13,170 nucleotides of DNA from Candidatus Altimarinota bacterium (GTDB taxonomy: Bacteria; Patescibacteriota; Gracilibacteria; UBA4473): contig JALWQU010000164.1 of assembly GCA_026982915.1 (NCBI GenBank), forward strand, positions 1 to 13,170, read 5' to 3'. A program made the translations under genes and the position numbers. Below the pieces are notes generated by a model. The model saw nothing but the letters and a program-made list of their open reading frames with translations, did not search any database and was not told where the DNA came from. Below are positions 5,955 through 13,161 of this stretch, in pieces. The first letter of the stretch is position 1; the number at the start of each line of letters is the position of its first letter.

Positions 5955-7178
5955 ATGAAAAATACCGTCCAGATCGGCGATATAAAAATGGGTCATAATC
6001 AACCAGTGGTTATTCAGTCCATGACAAATACGGATACAGCTGATATTGAGGCTACAACGGCACAAATAATTGAATTGGCTAAAGCGGGATCGCAAATGGT
6101 TCGAATTACTGTCAATGATGCTGATGCGGCAAAAGCCGTACCGGAAATTATAAAAAAAGTTCGATCGTATTTTCAAAAAGAATCGTCTATTCCGGTTATA
6201 AATAAGGCTCTTTCTAAAATGCCGGCTATCGTGGGAGATTTCCATTTCAATGGTAATTTTTTACTAAAAAACTATCCAGAATGTGCAAAACTTTTGGATA
6301 AATATCGTATTAATCCGGGCAATGCTGATGATACAAATTTTAGGGAAATGATTGAAATTGCTATTATGAACAATAAAGTTGTTCGAATAGGGGTGAATGG
6401 AGGATCGCTTGATAATACAGTGCTTGATCGTTTGATGGAGCATAATGCTCAACAAAAAAATCCGCTTTCCTCTGATGATATTTTTGTAGAAGCGATGGTG
6501 GAGTCGGTGCTAAATTCAGCTAAAACGGCAGAAGAATTGGGATTACCAAAGAATAAGATAGTGGTTTCTGGTAAGGTTTCGGATCTGGATCAGATGGTGA
6601 AGGTTTATGAAAAATTAGCACAGCAGTCGGATTATGCCTTGCATTTGGGGCTGACAGAAGCCGGTGGGGGTGATGCGGGTATTGTGGCGAGTAGTATGGC
6701 TCTGGGGATTTTGCTTCGACAGGGGATTGGGGATACGATTCGGGTTTCTCTTACACCAACGCCAGGCATGCCTCGATCCAGAGAAGTCGCTATTTGTAAG
6801 TATATTTTGCAGGGTCTTGGTTTGAGGAATTTTCAACCAAAAGTGACGTCTTGTCCAGGGTGTGGACGAACAACGAGTACTTTTTTCCAAACCCTGGCGG
6901 AAAATGTGAACAAAAAAATTGATCAAAGTATTGATTGCTGGAAAGAAAAATATCAAGGAGTAGAAAATTTGAAAATAGCGGTTATGGGTTGCGTGGTTAA
7001 TGGCCCAGGGGAATCAAAATATTCAGATATTGCGATTTCTTTGCCGGGAAAAATGGAACAGCCGATGGCGCCGGTTTACCTTGATGGTAAATTCTTCAAA
7101 AACCTAAAAGGGGATGATATCGAGGAAGCTTTTTTTGTTATTTTAGAAAAATACATTCAGGATCGATTTACCCAGTAA
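5955..7178 (+). CDS. ispG: 4-hydroxy-3-methylbut-2-enyl diphosphate synthase (IspG/GcpE)
   Basis: IspG is the penultimate enzyme of the MEP isoprenoid pathway. It reduces methylerythritol cyclodiphosphate to HMBPP with a 4Fe-4S cluster. In the 407 residues, the N-terminal TIM barrel begins with QSMTNTDTADIEAT at 21-34 and includes GDFHFNG and DKYRINPGN. The C-terminal cluster domain has SCPGCGRTTST with Cys300 and Cys303, and MGCVVNGPGES with Cys346 and Glu353. All cluster ligands are present. To my recall the LTEAG and CPGCGRTTST region resembles the longer alphaproteobacterial-type form, but that needs a tree. No Shine-Dalgarno sequence is visible. The gene starts 17 bases after the methyltransferase gene. 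It ends seven bases before the stop of the opposing rhodanese gene, with no terminator between them. It implies that the rest of the MEP pathway is encoded elsewhere. Confidence 0.96.
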   Translation: MKNTVQIGDIKMGHNQPVVIQSMTNTDTADIEATTAQIIELAKAGSQMVRITVNDADAAKAVPEIIKKVRSYFQKESSIPVINKALSKMPAIVGDFHFNGNFLLKNYPECAKLLDKYRINPGNADDTNFREMIEIAIMNNKVVRIGVNGGSLDNTVLDRLMEHNAQQKNPLSSDDIFVEAMVESVLNSAKTAEELGLPKNKIVVSGKVSDLDQMVKVYEKLAQQSDYALHLGLTEAGGGDAGIVASSMALGILLRQGIGDTIRVSLTPTPGMPRSREVAICKYILQGLGLRNFQPKVTSCPGCGRTTSTFFQTLAENVNKKIDQSIDCWKEKYQGVENLKIAVMGCVVNGPGESKYSDIAISLPGKMEQPMAPVYLDGKFFKNLKGDDIEEAFFVILEKYIQDRFTQ

Positions 7179-7185
7179 GATCCTA

Positions 7186-8337
7186 TTATTCACTATATTT
7201 ATAAGGTTTAGCATATCGACCAATAAAGGTTAAATTGAATTCAGCCATTTCAAATCCTAGAATTTTAGCCGAATAGCAATTCAGCCATGAATCACAAATG
7301 GCAAAATATTTTTTATCGGTATCAAAAGTTTTAAGCGTTTCTTTAATAGTTTCTGTCCGCATGCCATCACGAAAAAATGAGATACTGTTTGGTAGGTGTT
7401 TTTTATTAAATTTAGTATCAGATCTTACATCTATACCGATACCTCCTTCTTTTATACTAGTGCGAACTTCATCTGTGTTTAGTAACCGTTGAATGTTATC
7501 AGGGCTTCCAAGTGTTGGCTGTCCTTCGAAATGAAAATTTTTATTCTTTATTGATTTGTTAATACCACCCTCTAGATAATAGGCATTATTGAATCCTAGT
7601 TCTCGAAAAAACTCGGTTGCAAGGCTTCCTCTAGAACCGGTGAAACAGACAAAAATAATGGTATCGGTCTTTCTTAGATTAAGTTTTTTCCAGTCTCCCA
7701 TTAGAAAATCTGTTAATCGTAAAAAAATACTCTTGGGAATATATCCACGGGCTTGTGCTTGTGCTTCTCTTAGATCGATAATAATTTTAGGTTCAAGGTT
7801 ATTCATTGTTCCAACAGAAATTTTGAAATCGTTATTTTGGAAAATTTTATTTTCAGTTTGAGTCCCTGCTTCATTTACTTTATGAAATTTGTCCCAAATT
7901 TGCTCAAAAACTTTTTGGTCATCGATAACTTTTATGGAAGCTTCTTTTGGGGTATTCTTTTGTAATTCTTTGTGTTCTTGTGGTAGTTGAATATTAGTAG
8001 GTGTTTTGGGGATGATTATGGTGCTAAGTTCTTTTAACTCCTTATCAACATTTTTTTTCCACTTTTTTTGAGATTCAGTATAAATATAAAGTCCTAATAA
8101 AACACCAATGATAAGTAGTACCCCTATAAACATAAGACATTTTTTTCGGTGGCACTGCCAGATAGTTTTTACAAAATCATGGATAAGAAAAAAAAGAGAA
8201 ATAAAAAAAGCAATCACGACGCCGAATAGTTGTAAGACGGATTGTAGGCTGGAAATAATAAAGTCAGGAGGGGGTATAGCCCAAACAGGCGTTACAAAAA
8301 GGGTTGAGAAAACACCTAATAAGAAAATTTTTTTCAT
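7186..8337 (-). CDS. membrane-anchored tandem rhodanese-domain protein
   Basis: The 383-residue protein begins with a signal peptide (MKKIFLLG, likely cleavage after VWA at residue 20, then IPPPD). Two membrane segments follow at about 33-55 and 68-87, separated by a short loop containing HRKK. A charged linker (90-165) leads to two rhodanese modules. Module 1 has IIIDLREA at 185-192 and the active-site loop CFTGSRGS with Cys231. Module 2 has IGIDVRS at 300-306 and CDSWLNC with Cys348 at the catalytic position, but Asn where the loop normally has Arg. By the positive-inside rule the rhodanese part would lie outside the cytoplasm. Rhodaneses move sulfane sulfur or act as redox or phosphate-binding modules; the substrate here is unknown. 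The first module looks active, the second altered. The gene is transcribed away from rnc. An AT-rich stretch with TATATATAAAG lies before the ATG, but no convincing -35 or ribosome site is visible. Confidence 0.85.
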   Translation of the reverse strand: MKKIFLLGVFSTLFVTPVWAIPPPDFIISSLQSVLQLFGVVIAFFISLFFLIHDFVKTIWQCHRKKCLMFIGVLLIIGVLLGLYIYTESQKKWKKNVDKELKELSTIIIPKTPTNIQLPQEHKELQKNTPKEASIKVIDDQKVFEQIWDKFHKVNEAGTQTENKIFQNNDFKISVGTMNNLEPKIIIDLREAQAQARGYIPKSIFLRLTDFLMGDWKKLNLRKTDTIIFVCFTGSRGSLATEFFRELGFNNAYYLEGGINKSIKNKNFHFEGQPTLGSPDNIQRLLNTDEVRTSIKEGGIGIDVRSDTKFNKKHLPNSISFFRDGMRTETIKETLKTFDTDKKYFAICDSWLNCYSAKILGFEMAEFNLTFIGRYAKPYKYSE

Positions 8338-8430
8338 GTATTTCTGACTTTATATATATTTTTCTGATTTACAAATTACCGTTTTCTTTATAAAACTTTT
8401 GGATTGGTAGGAAACTTTTTCTGAAAAACA

Positions 8431-8458
8431 TTGAAAATAGTCATAAAAATATTAGAAT
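8431..8458 (+). promoter_or_regulatory. rnc promoter, TTGAAA-N16-TAGAAT, close to the start codon
   Basis: TTGAAA (8431-8436) and TAGAAT (8453-8458) are both near consensus with 16-base spacing. The expected transcription start (about 8465-8467) falls on or next to the ATG at 8467. The mRNA would be leaderless or nearly so, which agrees with the absence of any ribosome site. Confidence 0.55.
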
Positions 8459-8466
8459 AGGTCTTG

Positions 8467-9189
8467 ATGGAGACTTTTGAAGATTTATTTACGAAAATTG
8501 GTGTTAATATTAGGCTTTTTCACGATCACTATAAATCGTTTAAAGAAGCTTTTACCCATCGATCAGCCGTGAATGAGCGAACAAAAATAAAAGCGCATAA
8601 CGAACGATTGGAGTTTTTAGGCGATGCGGTTTTGGAATTAGTAGTCACGGACTACCTCTATAAAAATTTTCAAGAAAAATCAGAAGGAGAGCTTACAAGC
8701 TTGCGATCGGCCCTCGTGAAAAAAGAAATGTTGGCCCATGTTGCTCGCAAATTGGAGATTGGAGCGTTATTGAAAATGTCTAAAGGCGAAGAGCGATCTG
8801 GGGGTAGAGAAAAAGATTATTTATTAGCGAATCTAATGGAGGCCTTCATTGGAGCGCTTTATTTGTCTGGTGGATATGTGGTTGCGGAGGCTTTTATTAT
8901 TAAATTCATTCTCAGTGAGCTGGATGAGATTTTATCAACCTCGGCTCATATTGATGCTAAATCTCAATTCCAAGAGCTTACGCAGGGCGATTTTGGTATT
9001 ACGCCTCATTATGAAGTGCTTTCTTCTGAAGGAAAAGACCACGATAAAACTTTTGTATTAGGCGCTTTCTTGGGTGATTTACAGGTGGGTACGGGGACAG
9101 GTGGTTCAAAGAAAGAAGGACAAGTAGCGGCCGCCGGAGATGCTTGGGATCGGCGTTCCGAGTGGGAAAGCCAGTTGACACGCAAATAA
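8467..9189 (+). CDS. rnc: ribonuclease III
   Basis: RNase III is a double-strand-specific endonuclease that processes rRNA precursors and structured messages. The 240-residue product has the catalytic domain at 1-155 with the signature NERLEFLGDAVL (45-56; Glu46, Glu49, Asp53) and LLANLMEAFIGALYL (119-133) with the essential Glu125. A double-stranded-RNA-binding domain follows (about 162-232), with AKSQFQEL, PHYEVLSSEGKDH and GSKKEGQVAA. Oddity: Asn122 replaces the Asp that is a metal ligand in the E. coli enzyme (Asp114). From recall this is common in candidate-phylum RNase IIIs, so activity is probably kept. The ATG at 8467 is used rather than the TTG one codon earlier. Its stop shares one base with the start of pabB, so the two genes form an operon. 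Confidence 0.95.
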   Translation: METFEDLFTKIGVNIRLFHDHYKSFKEAFTHRSAVNERTKIKAHNERLEFLGDAVLELVVTDYLYKNFQEKSEGELTSLRSALVKKEMLAHVARKLEIGALLKMSKGEERSGGREKDYLLANLMEAFIGALYLSGGYVVAEAFIIKFILSELDEILSTSAHIDAKSQFQELTQGDFGITPHYEVLSSEGKDHDKTFVLGAFLGDLQVGTGTGGSKKEGQVAAAGDAWDRRSEWESQLTRK

Positions 9190-10355
9190 TGACCAAAAAA
9201 AGTCAGGAACACTTGCTAAGACTCAAGGCATTTAGTTATTTTCAGCAAAAAATTAAAGCCGGACATGAAGGCGCTTTTTTTAGTTTAGATCGTCCTATGG
9301 TGGGGGATTCTGAGTGGGTTTTTGGCTGGGGACAAAAGATCAAGGTGAAAGAGCCTTCAGATAGATTCCCTGTTTTTGAAGTACATGACTGGACGGGGCT
9401 AAACAGTCACTATTGGCATTTTGAAAATTCTTTACAAAGTTCGTGTTTAACGGTTTCAGAAAAAAATAGCTTAGAAAAAATTTCCATTAAAAAGGCGGAT
9501 TCAATGATGAATTTTTCACGCCTTAAGCTCAAAAAAAAGCTTCAGGATTATATGACGGAAACGGAGGCCAGTTTTGTTCGAAAAGTTAAAGCGATTCAGG
9601 ATTTTCAATCTGCTGGTAATGCCTGGGTTATGAATTTTACCCAAAACATTGAGGGGCTACTGGCTTCGGATTTAAAGGATAATAATGAACGAACAAGAAA
9701 AGCCCTTTTAACGGGGAGTTTTTATCGTTTTTTATTGTCAGGGGCTTCGCATTGCGGGGGTGTTGTTATAACGAATGATCAAAAATTTTGTTCATTTTCT
9801 CCGGAGGTTTTTATCCATCAAAGAGGGAATCAAATAAAAACTTTTCCGATCAAGGGAACGGGTACACATGAAAAACTTTCAGAATCCTCCAAGGAACGAT
9901 CAGAACTCGCTATGGTAACGGATTTACTAAGGAATGATTTTGGTCAAATTTGTGATAAAGTGGTGGTGGAAAAAGAACGAATACTGACCAAGGAAGCTTC
10001 TTTTTATCACGCGCAATCCGTGATAAGCGGTATTTTAAAAAATGAAAACTTTTATCGAAAAGACTTTTTGCGTTTATTGCCAGCAGGATCGATTTCTGGG
10101 GCACCTAAAAAAAGGGTTACGGATAAAATTAAAACGCTTGAAAGTTTTTCTCGTCAGTTTTATACCGGCTCTTTTGGGGTTCGGTTTTCGCCGAATCGCT
10201 CGATTTTTAACCTGCTTATTCGTACACTTTTCCTTGGCGAAAAATATTGGTATTTTCCGGTTGGTGCCGGCATAACGATTGATTCAGAGGCGATTGAAGA
10301 GTATAAGGAGACGGGCGATAAGGCTCGAGTTTTTGAACAATTTTGTTGTTCTTAG
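9189..10355 (+). CDS. pabB: aminodeoxychorismate synthase component I (PabB)
   Basis: This enzyme makes 4-amino-4-deoxychorismate from chorismate and ammonia, the branch to p-aminobenzoate and folate. From the ATG at 9189 it has 388 residues with the full chorismate-binding domain: FSPEVF at 203-208, PIKGT at 220-224, KERSELAMVTDLLRND at 235-250, YHAQS with His274, PAGSISGAPK at 298-307, YTGSFG at 325-330, NLLIRTL at 341-347 and VGAGITIDSEAIEEY at 358-372. The Lys in PIKGT favours PabB; TrpE normally has PIAGT there. The longer reading from 9144 is rejected because the TAATG junction with rnc is a standard coupling and the family N-terminus starts here. No glutaminase (pabA) or lyase (pabC) gene is in the window. 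Its TAG overlaps the stop codon of the opposing fumarase gene. Confidence 0.9.
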   Translation: MTKKSQEHLLRLKAFSYFQQKIKAGHEGAFFSLDRPMVGDSEWVFGWGQKIKVKEPSDRFPVFEVHDWTGLNSHYWHFENSLQSSCLTVSEKNSLEKISIKKADSMMNFSRLKLKKKLQDYMTETEASFVRKVKAIQDFQSAGNAWVMNFTQNIEGLLASDLKDNNERTRKALLTGSFYRFLLSGASHCGGVVITNDQKFCSFSPEVFIHQRGNQIKTFPIKGTGTHEKLSESSKERSELAMVTDLLRNDFGQICDKVVVEKERILTKEASFYHAQSVISGILKNENFYRKDFLRLLPAGSISGAPKKRVTDKIKTLESFSRQFYTGSFGVRFSPNRSIFNLLIRTLFLGEKYWYFPVGAGITIDSEAIEEYKETGDKARVFEQFCCS

Positions 10356-11926
10356 TTGATGATCGATAAGAATGTTTTAGACAGGCTTTTATAAAAATCC
10401 TTCCCCGTGCTATCAACGATCATTTGAACCGGGAGTTTTTCTACCTCATACAGACGAACCGCCTCCATGCCAAATGTTTGGAAATCTATAACGGTTACTT
10501 TTTTGACAAACTTGCGCAGATAAGCCGCCGGTCCGCCTTGCATGACCGCCAACATTTGTCCGTACTTTTGGCAGTTTTTGGCGAAATCATCGGACCGAGT
10601 CCCTTTGGCGATCGAAAAAGGGAGTACTTTATTCTCACCGAGAAAACTGGCAAATTCATCCATGCGTCCCGCTGTGGTAGGGCCAAAACTACCAATAATT
10701 TCACCGTCAGGAGTATCAGAGGGGCCTACATAAGTAACCGCTAAATAGTTTTTTAGATAGTCGGGGATCTGTTTGTTTTTTTGGTAATCGATGCCCCATT
10801 GTGCATGGGCTTTATCGCGTGCGCCTAAAATTTCCCCCGATACGAAAAAAGTCGTTCCGGCTTTAATTTTTCTTAGCTGTCCTAGAACCGTTTCTTTTTC
10901 CCCCGAAAGGTTAATCGTTATTTTTTGAGAATCTTTTACTACTTTTCTTACGGGGAGGAATTGTTCGGGGGTTTTGCAACATTTTTCTATAAAAACACCT
11001 TTTTGGTTTATCTTAAAAGCTTGTACTCGGTGTGCAGAGCAGGCAACGCCAATTCCAACAAAAAAATGCGCTGCATGTCTTGGGGCTTGTATAACGGTTA
11101 ATCCCTCAGGCATGAGGAAAAATTTACCACGACCTTGGGCGCCCATATCGGATTGTTTTAATTTTTCATAGATTTCGTCTTCTATATTTTTTTTAGGGAT
11201 AATCTTTAATCGGGAATCTTCCATAAAAGCCTCTTCATCAACAGTCATTTGTGTTAAAAATGACATATTCTGGAGTGCTGACAGCCCTCCAAGGACAATG
11301 CTTAACCGATAAGGTGGACAAGCGGAGTGGCCTATCTTGGCTATTTTTTGTATTAAAAATGAGGTTAGCTTTTTGGGATCTTGAAGGAGTGCTGGTGGAC
11401 AAGAAAATTGCCATAATTTTGATCCAGAACCACCGCCTTTATTACTAAAAACACCACGAATTTCATGTTCTTGGGGATGATCAAAAAAATGCACTTCTGA
11501 GGGCGTATTATTGCCCGCGTTAACTTCTCCCTTTTGGGTGGGAATAAAGGTGGAATTTCGAAAAGGGTTTTGTTGTCTTGCTTTTATAGCCCCGTCTTCG
11601 ATGATATCAGCCATACCTCTTGTGTCCTTCAGATAGGTGCTCTTGCCTCGAAAAATATACGCGGTATCGGTTCCCGTGTCCTGACAGTAGGGGATTCCTT
11701 TTTCTTTCGCTTCTTTTGCCGCCAAAAGATTAATGTACATTTTTTCTTTTTCCGCCTCAGAGCTTTTGGGCGAATCATATATTTCACGCCAGTGTTTTAG
11801 GTGCTTGGTACGAAAAAAACATCGCATCTCACTAAAAGCCCGTGTGGCTAATTGCTCAAAAATATCGCCCTCAATTTGCAACTGGTTGTTTATGATTTTG
11901 GTATCGGCTATTTTTTCGAATTTCAT
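10352..11926 (-). CDS. class I fumarate hydratase, fused alpha and beta domains
   Basis: This enzyme interconverts fumarate and malate with a 4Fe-4S cluster. The 524 residues hold both domains in one chain, close to E. coli FumA/FumB in length. The three cluster cysteines are visible: PYCQDTGT (Cys81), HSACPPY (Cys203) and GVACSAHR (Cys296). Other family motifs are NKGGGSGSK at 162-170, GARDKAHA at 368-375, GSFGPTTAGRMDEF at 412-425, AKGTRSDDF and GGPAAYL, and FGMEAVRLYEVEKLP near 485. Such enzymes are oxygen-sensitive, which fits an anaerobic or low-oxygen life. The tartrate dehydratase family is an alternative, but the fused length favours fumarase. The start overlaps the purC stop as ATGA, so the two are translationally coupled. 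The 3' end overlaps pabB's stop by three bases on the opposite strand, with no terminator visible. Confidence 0.92.
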   Translation of the reverse strand: MKFEKIADTKIINNQLQIEGDIFEQLATRAFSEMRCFFRTKHLKHWREIYDSPKSSEAEKEKMYINLLAAKEAKEKGIPYCQDTGTDTAYIFRGKSTYLKDTRGMADIIEDGAIKARQQNPFRNSTFIPTQKGEVNAGNNTPSEVHFFDHPQEHEIRGVFSNKGGGSGSKLWQFSCPPALLQDPKKLTSFLIQKIAKIGHSACPPYRLSIVLGGLSALQNMSFLTQMTVDEEAFMEDSRLKIIPKKNIEDEIYEKLKQSDMGAQGRGKFFLMPEGLTVIQAPRHAAHFFVGIGVACSAHRVQAFKINQKGVFIEKCCKTPEQFLPVRKVVKDSQKITINLSGEKETVLGQLRKIKAGTTFFVSGEILGARDKAHAQWGIDYQKNKQIPDYLKNYLAVTYVGPSDTPDGEIIGSFGPTTAGRMDEFASFLGENKVLPFSIAKGTRSDDFAKNCQKYGQMLAVMQGGPAAYLRKFVKKVTVIDFQTFGMEAVRLYEVEKLPVQMIVDSTGKDFYKSLSKTFLSIIN

Positions 11927-12906
11927 TTAGAAGTAAATGTTTCGAGAACCTCTTGAATGCTTTTTGTCGTTTTAATTTCAAAAGTTTCTCCGGTCATTTT
12001 TTCGTATAAATCGATATATTTTTTAGCGGCTTTTTGGCGTGTGTCATCGTTTAGATATTTTTTGGGATCTTCATCACTATCGACATTGTAGCCCGCTTCA
12101 ATAACCATTTTTCTGACAAACTCTTTATCCAGACTTTGTGGTTCTTCTCCCTTGGCAAGGCGTTCTTCATAGCTTTCGGCAACCCAATACCGAGAAGAAT
12201 CGGGCGTATGAACTTCGTCAATAATAATGAGTTCACCTTCGGCATCGATCCCCATTTCGTATTTCGTATCGACGAGGATGAGTCCTTGTTTAGCCGCAAC
12301 AGCTTGCCCATGAGCGAACATTTTGAGCGCATAGGATCGAGCTTTTTCCCAAATTTCTTCTGGACGGTATTTATCCGACAATCCTTCTAAATGTCCTTGT
12401 GAAATTACCTGTGCTTCACTGATATTTTCATCGTGTTGCCCAATTTCCGTCGGTTTTGTTGTGGGGGTGATGAGATATTCGGGAAAAGGTTCGTTCTTTT
12501 TCATATTTTCTGGCATTTCGATACCGCATATTTTACGGTCAAGATTTTGATAAGCGTACCAAGAGGAAGTTTTAGTTGAACCGGTTAGATACCCACGAAC
12601 AATCACCTCGATCGGCATAACTTTTACATTTTTGACGATAGAAATATTGGGATGTGGTGTCGATATTAGGTGGTGTGGTATGCCGATTTTATCTAGCTCG
12701 GCAAACCACCAAGCGGCTATTTGGTTGAGGACGGCACCTTTCATGGGAATCGTGCCAAGGATGAAATCAAAAGCACTGACTCTATCAGAAACGACAATGG
12801 CTCGTTTGTCACCAAAAACAAAGGAATCACGAACTTTTCCGTGATGAAAACTATCGGCTTTTTCGAAATTGGTCTGATCGATGATTTGATTGAGATTGAT
12901 ATTCAT
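11923..12906 (-). CDS. purC: SAICAR synthetase (phosphoribosylaminoimidazole-succinocarboxamide synthase)
   Basis: PurC joins aspartate to CAIR using ATP in de novo purine synthesis, giving SAICAR. The 327-residue product is the longer form, compared with about 240 residues in E. coli. Visible motifs are GKVRD at 23-27, SDRVSAFD at 40-47, the first family signature VMPIEVIVRGYLTGS at 96-110, the second signature LVDTKYEMG at 211-219, and EVHTPDSSRYW at 231-241. The extra C-terminal part (about 255-327) is typical of the long form. It ends in TGA, the only TGA stop in the window, embedded in the ATGA overlap with the fumarase start. The ATG at 12906 fits the family N-terminus but has no Shine-Dalgarno sequence. 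No other pur gene is nearby. I could not define a convincing promoter in the 12907-13125 stretch upstream. Confidence 0.96.
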   Translation of the reverse strand: MNINLNQIIDQTNFEKADSFHHGKVRDSFVFGDKRAIVVSDRVSAFDFILGTIPMKGAVLNQIAAWWFAELDKIGIPHHLISTPHPNISIVKNVKVMPIEVIVRGYLTGSTKTSSWYAYQNLDRKICGIEMPENMKKNEPFPEYLITPTTKPTEIGQHDENISEAQVISQGHLEGLSDKYRPEEIWEKARSYALKMFAHGQAVAAKQGLILVDTKYEMGIDAEGELIIIDEVHTPDSSRYWVAESYEERLAKGEEPQSLDKEFVRKMVIEAGYNVDSDEDPKKYLNDDTRQKAAKKYIDLYEKMTGETFEIKTTKSIQEVLETFTSK

Positions 12907-13037
12907 GATTTTAAAAGGGGTATGTTTTACGAATAAATCCTACACAGAAAAAGGGGTTAAGTCTAGGATGTTTTTTGGGGTAATGGTAGATATGTGTGAA
13001 CATAGTGTCCAGTTTCCAAGCCGAAAGGAGGATGAGG

Positions 13038-13076
13038 ATGAAAAAAAGAGCGTATCCGAGACTGTTTTATATGTAA
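13038..13076 (+). CDS. possible 12-residue leader-type peptide
   Basis: The sequence AGGAGG (13026-13031) lies six bases before an ATG that opens the short frame MKKRAYPRLFYM, then TAA. It is the only perfect Shine-Dalgarno at ideal spacing in the window. A hairpin (13087-13108) starts ten bases after the stop and a second one lies at 13130-13161, the layout of a leader peptide ahead of regulatory structure. There is no clear promoter on this strand and no downstream gene within view, so this may be chance. Confidence 0.2.
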   Translation: MKKRAYPRLFYM

Positions 13077-13086
13077 GGCGATAGGA

Positions 13087-13108
13087 GCGTAAAGGTATGC
13101 CTTTGCGC
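13087..13108. other. stable 9-bp hairpin
   Basis: GCGTAAAGG (13087-13095) pairs with CCTTTGCGC (13100-13108), with one G-U on the plus strand, around a TATG loop. No T-run follows on either strand, so it is not a terminator. It lies between the 12-codon ORF and the terminator at the right edge. Confidence 0.55.
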
Positions 13109-13125
13109 CGGAAATGATAAACAAG

Positions 13126-13161
13126 AAAAACCTCGTTGCGACATAAAATGTGCAACGAGGT
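13126..13161 (-). terminator. strong rho-independent terminator of a gene beyond the right edge
   Basis: ACCTCGTTGC (13130-13139) pairs with GCAACGAGGT (13152-13161) over ten perfect pairs. The stem continues through ACAT/ATGT with one bulged base to an AAA loop. On the minus strand the stem is followed by TTTTTC, a classic terminator. On the plus strand only TATTT follows, so termination there would be weak. It separates purC from whatever is transcribed leftward from beyond 13170. Confidence 0.75.

Larger units (their letters stand above)
12907..13125. other. non-coding stretch upstream of purC
   Basis: No convincing longer gene is seen on either strand. Open frames of 64 and 71 codons here overlap strong hairpins and have low-complexity composition. 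The stretch holds a 12-codon ORF behind a perfect ribosome site (13026-13076, plus) and a stable hairpin at 13087-13108. It probably contains the purC promoter on the minus strand, but no clear -35/-10 pair stands out. It may include an unrecognised leader or RNA gene. Confidence 0.4.

Noticed and set aside
8108..8347. 79-codon plus-strand frame antisense to the rhodanese gene
   Set aside because: It is the shadow of the membrane-segment region of the well-supported minus-strand gene.
9144..9188. Longer start for pabB inside rnc
   Set aside because: The TAATG overlap at 9187-9191 is a standard coupling, and the extra residues simply mirror the RNase III C-terminus in another frame.
9189..10355. 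Anthranilate synthase component I (TrpE)
   Set aside because: The PIKGT motif carries the Lys typical of PabB-type enzymes instead of PIAGT, and no trp gene is adjacent.
12890..13084. 64-codon plus-strand frame across the purC start region
   Set aside because: It overlaps the purC start antisense, has no ribosome site or family resemblance, and contains simple charged repeats.
12930..13125. tmRNA, SRP RNA or RNase P RNA in the purC upstream region
   Set aside because: None of their conserved cores (tRNA-like end with CCA, the GGAAG-type SRP tetraloop region, RNase P helix P4 motifs) could be found on either strand.
12940..13155. 71-codon minus-strand frame MHILCRNEV...
   Set aside because: It begins inside the terminator stem and runs across the 13087-13108 hairpin, with low-complexity SSSSS and no ribosome site.
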